This document shows positions 43,272 through 51,887 of a DNA stretch of 64,000 bases, in pieces. The translations under genes and the position numbers were made by a program. The notes under the pieces are model-generated. The model saw only the letters and a program-made list of their open reading frames with translations, did not search any database and was not told the DNA's origin. This DNA comes from Microbacterium sp. XT11 (GTDB taxonomy: Bacteria > Actinomycetota > Actinomycetes > Actinomycetales > Microbacteriaceae), in the NCBI RefSeq assembly GCF_001513675.1, contig NZ_CP013859.1:249081-313080 (forward strand), read 5' to 3'. Within the stretch, counting starts at the first letter, position 1, and the number at the start of each line of letters is the position of its first letter.

Positions 43272-43297
43272 CTGGCGGTGACGGTGGGATTTGAACC
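43272..43297 (-). repeat. Attachment-site copy within tRNA-Ser
   Basis: 26 bp identical to 33465-33490. All but its first base (43272) lies inside the intact tRNA-Ser. Confidence 0.9.
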
Positions 43298-43363
43298 CAC
43301 GGTAGGGGGTTACCCTACACAACTTTTCGAGAGTTGCACCTTCGGCCGCTCGGACACGTCACC
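43273..43363 (-). tRNA. tRNA-Ser (anticodon CGA)
   Basis: 91 nt including an encoded CCA. Acceptor GGTGACG pairs with CGTCACC before the discriminator G. The anticodon stem CAACT/AGTTG holds loop CTCGAAA, giving anticodon CGA. A long variable arm (GTAGGGTAACCCCCTAC) confirms the class II serine type, and the T arm is GTGGGTTCAAATCCCAC. It is the integration target of the element. The 5' part is native; the last 25 nt belong to the attachment-site copy. Confidence 0.95.
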
Positions 43364-43443
43364 GCGGACTAGCTTACGACACGGCCGACCTCAGCGCGAA
43401 TCGGGCACCAGGGCACTCGGGCACACGCGCCGGCACGGGGGCA

Positions 43444-44490
43444 TCACCAGGGGGAGGCGACCTCGGCGTGGGTCTGCAGGATGCCCTCGGTCGTCCCCTC
43501 CGGCGCTCGGCCGATGCCGCACTCCGTCGCCACGCCGAACTCGGACACGAACCTCCGCGCCGCCTCGATGCGCCGCTCCGCGCCGTCGACGCCGTCTTCA
43601 CGGTGCACGAGCCCGAGATACAGCTCGCCGTCGAACACCAGTCCGGCGAGGGGCGCGAAGTAGGCGTCGTCGTCGCGGTCGATCGGCACCGGAAGATGCA
43701 GCCACGTCACCGGACGCACGGATGCCGCCACCACCGCGTTCGCGTACCGCACCAGGTTCCCGGCATCCGCCGGCTCGACGAAGTGCTTCTCGCCGGCGTC
43801 GCCGTAGCAGAGGTGCACGCCGACCTCGACGTCGCGCGGCACGGCGTCGATCAACGCGGCGAGCCGCGCGACCAGGCCGTCGAAGGGGTCGCCGGGCCAC
43901 CAGGCCTCCATGACCTTGCCGTACCCGGCCGCCCGCTCGATGATGCCCATCTCGCTCGCCACGTCCCACTGGATCGCAAGATCGTCGTGCGGGATCGCGG
44001 CGAGGATGCCGTCGAGCTCGCGCAGCATCGCCGCTGTGTACACGGGCTCGATCGCGGCGCGGTCGTCTCCCGAGAAGAACGACGAGATCACGGCGAGAGG
44101 CGTCGGCAACGACACCTGGAAACGGATGCCGGCGGGCACGGCACCCTCGGCACGCAGACGCGTGAAGATCGCGTACGACTCCAGCGCGGCGTCCGCGTAT
44201 CCCAGAGCGGGCAGTGCGATGCCTGCGGCATCCGTCCCCTCCGCGATGCGCAGCGGACGAGCGTCGATTCCGGCCGGGAACGGGATGGGCACGTCGCCGA
44301 CGCGCTCGATGCCGTCGGCCTGTCCGAGAACATCGGGCTGGAACATGATCCAGTGGAATCTCTTGCCCACCTCGCCGTCGGGCAGCCGACGCAGGCGGGT
44401 GCCGAGGATCTCGGCCGCCGTGCGCATCGTCGTCTCGGCGTCGTCGTAGTTCACGCTGCCCACGAGGTGGGCGCCCTGAGGCTGAGTCAT
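43444..44490 (-). CDS. MetE/UROD-like TIM-barrel protein
   Basis: A 348-aa protein of the cobalamin-independent methionine synthase-like superfamily. It starts QGAHLVGSVNYDDAETTMRT and has LRRLPDGEVGKRFHWI near 35, IQWDVASEMGI near 178 and VGVHLCYGDAGEKHF near 220, the barrel pieces around a His/Cys site. It is much shorter than MetE (about 750 aa), so it corresponds to a C-terminal-type barrel alone; related stand-alone proteins act on methylthio or uncharacterised substrates. Divergent from the dioxygenase-like gene. Confidence 0.75.
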   Translation of the reverse strand: MTQPQGAHLVGSVNYDDAETTMRTAAEILGTRLRRLPDGEVGKRFHWIMFQPDVLGQADGIERVGDVPIPFPAGIDARPLRIAEGTDAAGIALPALGYADAALESYAIFTRLRAEGAVPAGIRFQVSLPTPLAVISSFFSGDDRAAIEPVYTAAMLRELDGILAAIPHDDLAIQWDVASEMGIIERAAGYGKVMEAWWPGDPFDGLVARLAALIDAVPRDVEVGVHLCYGDAGEKHFVEPADAGNLVRYANAVVAASVRPVTWLHLPVPIDRDDDAYFAPLAGLVFDGELYLGLVHREDGVDGAERRIEAARRFVSEFGVATECGIGRAPEGTTEGILQTHAEVASPW

Positions 44491-44527
44491 TTAACAAGGC
44501 TATCGACGCCGGCACCCCTCCGACGCC

Positions 44528-44546
44528 CCGGGTTAGGATGACCTAA
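44528..44546. promoter_or_regulatory. Candidate IdeR/DtxR iron box
   Basis: CCGGGTTAGGATGACCTAA matches the 19-bp IdeR/DtxR consensus TTAGGTTAGGCTAACCTAA at 14 positions, including the complete TTAGG...ACCTAA half. It also contains TAGGAT (44534-44539), which would serve as a -10 for the rightward gene starting at 44572. Either function, or both, is possible. Confidence 0.5.
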
Positions 44547-44571
44547 GCGACACCCCACGGAAGGACGCGGC

Positions 44572-45348
44572 ATGGGTTTCATCACGTCGGAGGCTCTCGC
44601 CGACACCGGCTACGTCGTGCTCGACGACCACGACCAGGCAGCCGACCCCGCCGAGTGGCTCGACCTCGAGTACGTGCCGTGGCGGTCGTCCGGCATCACG
44701 CGCTTCGCTCCCCTCGCGAGCTACGCGGGAGAGATCGAGTGCAACGGCTTCTGGAACCACACCCCTCCCCGCACCGACAAGGGCGGCGTGTGGGTCCCGT
44801 CGCAGGTCGCGATCGCCCCGGTGCTGCAGCGCCGCGCCCTCGAGCCCGGCGCCGACGTCGGACGCTGCCGCGTCATCGAACTGCAGCCCAACGAGTACGC
44901 CGACGCGATCTACAACCTGCACCAGGACGACAACAACCGTCTCAATCCGGAGGGCACCGGCTGGGTCGTCCGCGGGTTCTTCAACCTGTCGGACGACGCG
45001 GAGTCGCTGCTGATCCTCCGCACCGACCGGTTCGACCCGGCCACGGAGGTGCGCCTGCCGCTGCGCGAGGGATCGCGGATCATCGTCGACACGCAGCGCT
45101 TCTGGCACGCGGTCTGGCACCGCGGCGTCGCCCCGCGCTACGCGCTCATCACGTCGTGGACCTCGGGGCCCGAGCTCGACGCGTACATCGCCGCGAACCA
45201 CGGCGACCCGCACCCTGCGACCGTCGACCTCGATCCGGCGCTGGTCGATGCCGCGCAGCTCGAGCTTCACCGCCGCATCGAGGAGCGCCGCCGGGCGTTC
45301 GAGGCGATGGGCGTCGTGATGGAGCCGCCGGTCGACCTCGCGCCCTGA
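44572..45348 (+). CDS. Possible Fe(II)-dependent dioxygenase, otherwise unknown
   Basis: A 258-aa protein with no family I can name. Residues about 115-200 suggest a cupin/2-oxoglutarate-type core: NLHQDDNNRLNPEGTGWVVR (HxD), SLLILRTDRF, then IIVDTQRFWHAVWHRGVAPR (distal His, with Arg as cosubstrate anchor), VPS. That order fits Fe(II)/2-oxoglutarate oxygenases. GGAAGGAC precedes the ATG. It is divergent from the MetE-like gene and follows a candidate iron box, which would suit an iron enzyme. Family assignment is tentative. Confidence 0.5.
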   Translation: MGFITSEALADTGYVVLDDHDQAADPAEWLDLEYVPWRSSGITRFAPLASYAGEIECNGFWNHTPPRTDKGGVWVPSQVAIAPVLQRRALEPGADVGRCRVIELQPNEYADAIYNLHQDDNNRLNPEGTGWVVRGFFNLSDDAESLLILRTDRFDPATEVRLPLREGSRIIVDTQRFWHAVWHRGVAPRYALITSWTSGPELDAYIAANHGDPHPATVDLDPALVDAAQLELHRRIEERRRAFEAMGVVMEPPVDLAP

Positions 45349-45355
45349 GCGCGCC

Positions 45356-47005
45356 TCACACCGTACGCCCCGCCTCCAGTCGCACCACGCGGTCGACGGT
45401 GCCGTCCGGCGGCGCGACGTGCGAGATCAGCAGCACCGACTGCTCCCCTGCCGCGCTGAGCAAGTCGCGCAGGAGGCGATCGGATGCCGCGGGGTCGACG
45501 CCCGCGGTCGGCTCATCGAGCACGAGGATGGGGAAGCCGCGCAGCAGCGCCCTGGCGAGAGCGATGCGCTGCGCCTGCCCGCCCGAGACGAGTGCCCCCC
45601 TGTCGCCGACGCGGGCATCGAGCCCACCGCGCTCCGCGACCCACTCCCCCAGCCCGACGCGATCGAGCACGGCGAGAAGCTCGGCATCCGTCGCGGTGTC
45701 GCGCGCGAACAGGAGATTCTGCCTGACGTCCTCGTCGAAGAGGCGCGGGCTCTGCTCGCACAGGCCGATCGTGCGCCGCAGCGTCTCACCCGACAGGTCC
45801 GCGGCATTCATGCCCCCGAGGGAGTACTCCCCGTCGACGCGAAGGAAGCCCACCAGCGCTGCGGCGAGGGAGCTCTTGCCCGCACCGCTCGACCCCGAGA
45901 CGAGCACGCGCTCTCCAGGTTCGAGGTCGAGGTCGACGCCGTCGAGCGCGGTCGTGCCGCCAGGCCACCGCGCCCGGACGCCCCGCAGCCGCAGATCCGG
46001 CGTCGATGTGAAAGCCGTGTCGGCCCCCGCATCCGATCGCAGCTCTGGCGGCATGCGGTCCGGGAGCACACCGACGATACGATCAGCGCTCGACCGGACG
46101 CTCCGCCACGACGCCGCGGCGAGGGGCACCGCCCCAAACACCTCGAAGACCACCATCGGCACGAGCACGACGACGGCCAGCCACGGACCGTCGATGATCC
46201 CTGCCGCCAGACCCGGCGCTGCCGCGGCGAGCGCCCATACCGACGCCGCGCCGGCGACGGTAGACACCACTCCCGCCGACACGGCCTGCGCCAGCGACGC
46301 CCTCGTCACGGTGCGGCGCAACGCGGCATCCGCCCGCACAACGCGCTGCCGCGCCTGGGGTTCTGCACCGTACGCGAGCAGGACGTCGAGGCTGCCGAGG
46401 TAGTCGACGAGCGCGGCCGACAGTTCGGCACGCCGCTCAGACACCGCCTTCTCCGCCCTCGAGCCGAACACCCAGCCGAGGCCGACCGCCGAGACCGCCG
46501 CGACCATCAGGCACGCCGCGAGCGCGAGCGCAGCCGGCAGCGACACGACGGCGACGATCGCGATCGCACCGACCGCGACGACTCCGGCGACCGCGAGCGG
46601 CTGCACGACACGCAGCGGCAGATTCTGCAGGTTCTCGACGTCGTCGACGAGCGCCGAGAGGACCCGGCCGTGATCCGTGCGTCCGAGGCCCGCCGGCGAC
46701 AGCGGGATCAGGCGCCGCACCATGTCAGCACGCGTCGCCGCCAGCCGGCGGAGGGCCGCGTCATGACCGGTGAGCCGCTCCAGGTAGCGGGTCACGGCTC
46801 TGGTCACCGCGAAGAACCGCACCCCGACAACCGCCACCGACAGGGGAACGAGGTTGTCCACGATCGAGGCGCTCACGATCAGCCACCCGCTGACGGCGAG
46901 CAGGCTCACCGCGGCACCGGCCGACAGCACACCCCAGACGAGGCCGGGCAGGAAACGCCGCAGCGGCGGCTGGGCGAGGCGCAGGATGTCGGCGCGGCGG
47001 CTCAT
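45356..47005 (-). CDS. cydC: Thiol reductant ABC exporter subunit CydC
   Basis: A 549-aa ABC half-transporter: membrane domain with six helices (about 1-310), then the ATPase with Walker A GSSGAGKSS, LLFARD, signature SGGQAQRIALARAL and Walker B LVLDEPTAGVD. With CydD it exports cysteine/thiols and is needed to assemble cytochrome bd. The ATG at 47005 overlaps the CydD stop by 4 nt. Last gene of cydABDC. Convergent with the dioxygenase-like gene, 7 bp apart. Confidence 0.92.
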   Translation of the reverse strand: MSRRADILRLAQPPLRRFLPGLVWGVLSAGAAVSLLAVSGWLIVSASIVDNLVPLSVAVVGVRFFAVTRAVTRYLERLTGHDAALRRLAATRADMVRRLIPLSPAGLGRTDHGRVLSALVDDVENLQNLPLRVVQPLAVAGVVAVGAIAIVAVVSLPAALALAACLMVAAVSAVGLGWVFGSRAEKAVSERRAELSAALVDYLGSLDVLLAYGAEPQARQRVVRADAALRRTVTRASLAQAVSAGVVSTVAGAASVWALAAAAPGLAAGIIDGPWLAVVVLVPMVVFEVFGAVPLAAASWRSVRSSADRIVGVLPDRMPPELRSDAGADTAFTSTPDLRLRGVRARWPGGTTALDGVDLDLEPGERVLVSGSSGAGKSSLAAALVGFLRVDGEYSLGGMNAADLSGETLRRTIGLCEQSPRLFDEDVRQNLLFARDTATDAELLAVLDRVGLGEWVAERGGLDARVGDRGALVSGGQAQRIALARALLRGFPILVLDEPTAGVDPAASDRLLRDLLSAAGEQSVLLISHVAPPDGTVDRVVRLEAGRTV

Positions 47006-48642
47006 GCGCTCACCCCCAGTGCCACGATGCGGTCCGCGATCTCTCGCGCCGACCTGCGATGCGAGACGAGCAGCACGGTCGCCCCGGCATCCGCCCGTCT
47101 CCGCAGCGTCGCCCACAGGCGCGCCTCGGTGTCGGCGTCGAGAGCGCTCGACGGCTCGTCCAGCGCCAGCACGGCATGCGGATGCCGTGCCTGCCGGTAG
47201 AGTGCGCGGGCGACGGCGACGCGCTGCGCCTGGCCGCCGGAGAGGCCGCTCCCCTGCACCCCGAGCTCCGCCGCGGGGTCGAGTGTCTCCGCGCACGCGT
47301 CCGCGAGGGCAGAACGGATGCCGTCGGCGTCGGGCGCCGGATCACCGAGGGCGACGTTCTCGGCGATCGTCCCCCGGCTCAGTTGCGGCGTCTGTCCTGC
47401 CCAGGCGAGCCAGTCGACCGGACGGAGCCCGCGTACGTCGCGACCGGCAAAGACCGCCGTCCCGTCGAACGGCGAGGCGCCGCGCAGCGCCGCGAGCAGG
47501 CTGGACTTCCCCACGCCGCTCGGACCCTCGATCAGCGTGACCGTCCCCGGTTCGGCCGTGAACGTGACCGGAGGGAGGTCGCGCACCCGCAGTCCCGACA
47601 CCGCGAGCACCCCGGCCGCTCCCGCCGCTCCGGCGCGGCGCGCCTCGACACCCGCCGCCCCGGGCACCGCCGCGCCCGCCGGACCCGCCGGAGCCGCCGC
47701 GGCGGCGTCCAGCACCTCGAACACGTCCTCCGTAGCCGCGACGCCCTCGGCAGCCGCGTGGAACTGCACGCCAACCTGCCGGATCGGCAGGAACGCCTCG
47801 GGCGCCAGCAGCAGCACGAACAGCCCCACATCGAGCGACAGATCGCCCGAGAGCAACCGGAAACCGATCGACACGGCGATGAGCGCCACGGCGAGCGAGG
47901 CAAGTAGCTCCATCGCGAATCCGGAGAGGAACGAGAACCGCAGCACCTTCATCGTCTCGCGGCGGTACTCGTCGGCCGTCTGCTCGATGCGGTCGGCAGC
48001 GCGGTGCTCCCGCCCGAAGAGCCGCAGCGTCGCGAGCCCCTGCACCGTGTCGGCGAAGCGCACGGCCAGCCGCTGCAGCGTCTGCCACTGTCGCCGCTGC
48101 ACCGTGCGGGTCGCCATGCCGATGAGCACGAGGAAGAGCGGGATGAGCGGCAGCGTGATGAGGGCCGTGAGGCCGCTCGGCCAGTCCGCCCACCACATCA
48201 CCGCGAGCAGCACGGGCGTCGCGATCACCGTGAGCACGAGCTGTGGGATGTACCGCGCGAAGTACGCGTCGAGCGCCTCGAGTCCGTGACCTGCCGTGAC
48301 GGCGAGGCCCGCGGCGCTGCGCTGCGCGAGCCATCCGGGGCCGAGCTTCGCGACGGCGGCGATGAGGGCGGCCCGCAGCTGCGCGCCGGTCTTCGCGGCG
48401 GCCCTCGACCCCGCGGCATCCGAGGCCGCGATGAGCACCCCGCGCACTCCCGCGGTCGCGAGCAGCCACAGCAGCGATGCCGTGACGTTGCGCCCGGCGA
48501 GCGCGCCGGTCACGGCATCCGTCAGCAGCCACGCGAACGCGATCGTGACGCCGGTCTGCACCACGCCGATCACGGCGGATGCCGCGAGGAACCCCCTCGC
48601 GGCACCCGCGTAGCGCAGCAGTCTCGGATCGACGGGTTTCAC
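47002..48642 (-). CDS. cydD: Thiol reductant ABC exporter subunit CydD
   Basis: A 546-aa ABC half-transporter starting with GTG 48642, inside the CydB stop (GTGA). Six-helix membrane domain, then a Pro/Ala/Gly-rich linker at about 320-350, then ATPase with Walker A EGPSGVGKSS, signature LSGGQAQRVAVARAL and Walker B LALDEPSSALD. Heterodimer with CydC. The low-complexity Ala/Gly linker is unusual but does not break the frame. Confidence 0.92.
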   Translation of the reverse strand: MKPVDPRLLRYAGAARGFLAASAVIGVVQTGVTIAFAWLLTDAVTGALAGRNVTASLLWLLATAGVRGVLIAASDAAGSRAAAKTGAQLRAALIAAVAKLGPGWLAQRSAAGLAVTAGHGLEALDAYFARYIPQLVLTVIATPVLLAVMWWADWPSGLTALITLPLIPLFLVLIGMATRTVQRRQWQTLQRLAVRFADTVQGLATLRLFGREHRAADRIEQTADEYRRETMKVLRFSFLSGFAMELLASLAVALIAVSIGFRLLSGDLSLDVGLFVLLLAPEAFLPIRQVGVQFHAAAEGVAATEDVFEVLDAAAAAPAGPAGAAVPGAAGVEARRAGAAGAAGVLAVSGLRVRDLPPVTFTAEPGTVTLIEGPSGVGKSSLLAALRGASPFDGTAVFAGRDVRGLRPVDWLAWAGQTPQLSRGTIAENVALGDPAPDADGIRSALADACAETLDPAAELGVQGSGLSGGQAQRVAVARALYRQARHPHAVLALDEPSSALDADTEARLWATLRRRADAGATVLLVSHRRSAREIADRIVALGVSA

Positions 48643-49661
48643 GCGTGCGCCGGCGCCCCCTCGATCGACCGGCGGGTGACGCGCTTGCGGAACACCCAAT
48701 AGGTCCATGCCTGATACGCGAGCACGAGCGGCAGGGCGATGAGCGCCGTCCAGCTCATGATCGTGAGCGTGTATGGCGTGCTCGACGCGTTCTCGATCGT
48801 GAGGCTGAATGCGTCGTCGATCGTCGAGGGCATCACGTACGGGAACAGCGCCGCGAACAGCATGACCACCGCCGTCAGCACGGTGACGATGCCAGACGCG
48901 AACGCCCAGCCGTCGAGCCCCCGCCACGAGAACACGACCGCGTTCACGAGGAACACCGCCGCGACGGCGCCCGCGGCGATCACGAGCCACAGCAGCGGCG
49001 CGTCGCGGCCCGCGGCCATCGCGATCGTCCAGACCACCGTCCCGGCTGCGACGAGCACCGTCGGAACAGCCGCGATGCGGGCGATCCGGCGAGCGCCGTC
49101 GTGCACGGGCCCGTCGGTCTTGAGCGCCACGAACAGCACGCCGTGCAGGAAGAACAGCAGCAGCGTCGTGAGGCCCACGAGCAGTGCGTAGGGGTTGAGC
49201 AGCGAGAACAGCCCGCCGACGTACACGTGCCGCTCGTCGAGGGCGACGCCCTGCACGATGTTCCCGAACGCCACGCCCCACAGCAGGGCTGGCACGACGG
49301 AGCCGATCACGATCATCCGGTCGAAGCCGCGCTTCCACCGAAGCGAGTCGCGCTGGTGCCGGTACTCGAACGAGACGCCGCGCAGGATCAGGGCGAGCAG
49401 GATCAGCAGCAGCGGCAGGTAGAACCCGCTGAACAGGGTCGCGTACCACTCGGGGAACGACGCGAACAGGCAGGCTCCTGCCACGATGACCCAGGTCTCA
49501 TTGAGGTCCCACACGGGGCCGATGGTGTTGATGACCTGGCGGCGGGCGATCTCGTCCTTGCCGAGGAACGGCAGCGACATGCCGACGCCGAAGTCGAATC
49601 CGTCGAGCACGAAGTAGCCGACGAAGAGGAAGGCGACGATCCAGAACCAGAGGTACTCCAT
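48639..49661 (-). CDS. cydB: Cytochrome bd oxidase subunit II
   Basis: A 340-aa membrane protein with about eight to nine helices, starting MEYLWFWIVAFLFVGYFVLD and containing GFDFGVGMSLPFLGKDEIAR and NTIGPVWDLNETWVI, the CydB signature. Partner of CydA in quinol oxidation with high oxygen affinity. Lies 16 bp after cydA. Confidence 0.95.
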   Translation of the reverse strand: MEYLWFWIVAFLFVGYFVLDGFDFGVGMSLPFLGKDEIARRQVINTIGPVWDLNETWVIVAGACLFASFPEWYATLFSGFYLPLLLILLALILRGVSFEYRHQRDSLRWKRGFDRMIVIGSVVPALLWGVAFGNIVQGVALDERHVYVGGLFSLLNPYALLVGLTTLLLFFLHGVLFVALKTDGPVHDGARRIARIAAVPTVLVAAGTVVWTIAMAAGRDAPLLWLVIAAGAVAAVFLVNAVVFSWRGLDGWAFASGIVTVLTAVVMLFAALFPYVMPSTIDDAFSLTIENASSTPYTLTIMSWTALIALPLVLAYQAWTYWVFRKRVTRRSIEGAPAHA

Positions 49662-49677
49662 GGTCTTGCCCTTTCTC

Positions 49678-51093
49678 TCAGTACACGACCGACGGCACGT
49701 GGGCCGTCTCCTCGTGCGGCTGCTCGGCGGTGTCGGGCCCCTTCTGCGCGGCCTTCACGATGAGCCGGATCTCGACGACGGCGAGGGCCGCGTAGATCGC
49801 GGTGAACGCGATGAGCGAGATCAGCACGTCGAGCCCCGTGACGCCGGGCGATACGCCGTCTCTCGTGCTCATGAGTCCGAACACGAGCCAGGGCTGCCGT
49901 CCCATCTCGGTGAACACCCAGCCGACGATGTTCGCGCCGAGCGCCAGCGGGAACGACCAGATGGCGAGCTTCCACATCCACGGCGCCGGCGGGTTCTTGG
50001 CGCCCTTGCGGGTGACCCACAGGCCGACGAGCGCGACGAGCCCCGCGGCCATGCCGAGTCCGATCATCCAGCGGAAGGCCCAGTACGTGACCCACAGGAT
50101 GGGCGCGAAGTCCGTGATGCCGGTGTCGGCGTAGGTCTGCGTATACTCTGCGTTGAGATCGCGGATGCCGTGCACGCACTCGTCGAACGAGTGGGTCGAC
50201 AGCACCGACAGCAGGTACGGCACGCGGATGGAGAAGAGCTCCGAGCTGCCGTCGGGCGTGCCGAGCGTGAACAGGCTGAACGATGCGTCGTACCCGCAGA
50301 CGGTGTTGAACGTCGCCTCGGCCGCGGCCATCTTCATCGGCTGCGCGGCGTACATCGCGAGGCCCAGCTGGTCGCCGGTGAGCACGACGCCGGCGGTCGA
50401 GACGATCATGGCCCACAGGCCGAACTTCAGCGAGACGCGCATCGTGTCGAAGTGCTGACCGCGAGCGAGGTGCCATGCGGACACCGAGATCACGACACCG
50501 GCGGCGAACATGAAGGCGCCGAACAGGGTGTGCGGGAACGCGGCGAGGGCGACCGGGTTCGTCAGCAGCGCCCAGAAGTCGGTGAGCTCCGCGCGGTTCG
50601 TCTCGGGGTTGTAGACGTACCCCACCGGGTTCTGCATGAAGGCGTTGGCCGCGATGATGAAGTACGCCGACAGGATGCTGCCGATCGCGGTGCACCAGAT
50701 GGTCGCCAGGTGCAGCTTCTGCGGAAGCTTGTCCCAGCCGAAGATCCACAGGCCGATGAAGGTGGCCTCGAAGAAGAACGCCAGCAGCCCCTCGAACGCC
50801 AGCGGAGCGCCGAAGACATCGCCGACGAAGCGGGAGTAGTCCGACCAGTTCATGCCGAACTGGAACTCCTGCACGATGCCGGTGACGACGCCCATGGCGA
50901 AGTTGATGAGGAAGATCTTGCCGAAGAAGCGGGTCAGGTGGAGGTACTGCACCTTGGCGGTGCGCACCCACGCGGTCTGGAAGATCGCCGCCACCGTGAC
51001 CATGCCGATCGTCAGCGGCACGAACAGGTAGTGGTAGACGGTGGTGAGACCGAACTGCCATCGGCTCAGGATCAGCGGATCAAGCCATTCCAT
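49678..51093 (-). CDS. cydA: Cytochrome bd oxidase subunit I
   Basis: A 471-aa heme-bearing subunit. It starts LDPLILSRWQFGLTTVYHYL, with heme-ligand His21. FPHTLFGAFMF supplies the second His and EMGRQPWLVFG is the CydA signature (GRQPW). The quinol (Q) loop is the short form usual in Gram-positive bacteria. The start overlaps the upstream regulator gene by 14 nt, suggesting co-transcription with it. Confidence 0.95.
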   Translation of the reverse strand: MEWLDPLILSRWQFGLTTVYHYLFVPLTIGMVTVAAIFQTAWVRTAKVQYLHLTRFFGKIFLINFAMGVVTGIVQEFQFGMNWSDYSRFVGDVFGAPLAFEGLLAFFFEATFIGLWIFGWDKLPQKLHLATIWCTAIGSILSAYFIIAANAFMQNPVGYVYNPETNRAELTDFWALLTNPVALAAFPHTLFGAFMFAAGVVISVSAWHLARGQHFDTMRVSLKFGLWAMIVSTAGVVLTGDQLGLAMYAAQPMKMAAAEATFNTVCGYDASFSLFTLGTPDGSSELFSIRVPYLLSVLSTHSFDECVHGIRDLNAEYTQTYADTGITDFAPILWVTYWAFRWMIGLGMAAGLVALVGLWVTRKGAKNPPAPWMWKLAIWSFPLALGANIVGWVFTEMGRQPWLVFGLMSTRDGVSPGVTGLDVLISLIAFTAIYAALAVVEIRLIVKAAQKGPDTAEQPHEETAHVPSVVY

Positions 51094-51727
51094 ACGTCAC
51101 TCCTCGAACATCACCCAGCTGAACCGTGCACTCGGCCTGCGCGCCGCGGACGCACTCGGCGGTGAGCGGTCCTCCGGCCTCGGCGAGCACACCCTGCATC
51201 AGGCCGAGATGGACCTGGCAGAGCAGCGGTCGGTCCTCCGGGTGGGCCGCCGCGTGCGGGCAGGGAGTGAGCTCGACGGTCAGGAGCTCGTCGTCGACGA
51301 CGGGCTCGAAACCGCTCTCCTCCAGGTGTTCGATGAGTGCGTCGAGTTGGGCGTCGGCCTCGCGGCCGAGATCGGATGCCGCGTCTGGCAGCATCCGCCG
51401 AAGCAGGTCGCCCCGCTCCGCCGCCGCCTTCGCCTTGTCGCGTGCGACGGGGCTCGAGGCTCCGGGAGCGCCGGTCACCGCCCGGTACAGCGTGCGCGGG
51501 CGTCCGCGAGTGGTGCGGCGTTCGGTCTGCGCGACGACGTAGCCGCCGTCGATGAGCCTCTGCAGGTGCTCGCGGACCGTGTTGGCATGCAGACCTGTCG
51601 CATCGCAGAGCTCGGCGATCGTGAGCTCGGACCGCGTCGGCGCATGGCTCGCTGCGAAGAGCCGGTGCAGAATCCGCACCCGCGAGAAGCTCGAGATCGG
51701 CCCGCAGACGGGCCCGGCGCTGGCCAT
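51080..51727 (-). CDS. Cys-rich ArsR/SufR-like regulator upstream of cydABDC
   Basis: A 215-aa protein with an N-terminal winged helix (LTIAELCDATGLHANTVREH, LQRLIDGGYVVAQTERRTTR) and a C-terminal part carrying four Cys in the order C-x13-C-x21-C-x7-C (TPCPHAAAHPEDRPLLCQVH ... AECVRGAQAECT). This layout recalls SufR-type regulators that bind an iron-sulfur cluster. It overlaps cydA, so a redox- or oxygen-responsive role in controlling cytochrome bd is the obvious inference. ATG 51727 with GGAGG. Cluster binding is not shown by sequence alone. Confidence 0.75.
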   Translation of the reverse strand: MASAGPVCGPISSFSRVRILHRLFAASHAPTRSELTIAELCDATGLHANTVREHLQRLIDGGYVVAQTERRTTRGRPRTLYRAVTGAPGASSPVARDKAKAAAERGDLLRRMLPDAASDLGREADAQLDALIEHLEESGFEPVVDDELLTVELTPCPHAAAHPEDRPLLCQVHLGLMQGVLAEAGGPLTAECVRGAQAECTVQLGDVRGVTYGMA

Positions 51728-51887
51728 GCCTCCATTATGTTCGGGCCTCCGACACGCCTGAGCCGTTCCGGCCGTGAATAATGCCCCGGGGCGATAGGGA
51801 TGTCCGATGCCCGCGATAGCGACCGCGCATGACCCCCTCTCCCCGAGCCCGCGAAGCGATGTCCGCGGCCGCGGCTAGCCTTGTCGC

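Larger units (their letters stand above)
33465..43297. mobile_element. Integrative element in tRNA-Ser(CGA), reduced prophage or satellite type
   Basis: A 9.8-kb element bounded by 26-bp direct repeats. The integrase is next to the intact tRNA, as usual for tRNA-targeting elements. The leftward module from 41.4 kb starts with an excisionase-like gene and continues with small phage-type genes. A divergent regulator and the integrase run rightward. It also carries a PIN/HTH toxin-antitoxin pair and an HTH-WhiB gene. No large terminase, portal, capsid, tail or lysis gene is recognisable. It has few copies of the CGGATGCC motif that is abundant outside, supporting foreign origin. Confidence 0.85.
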
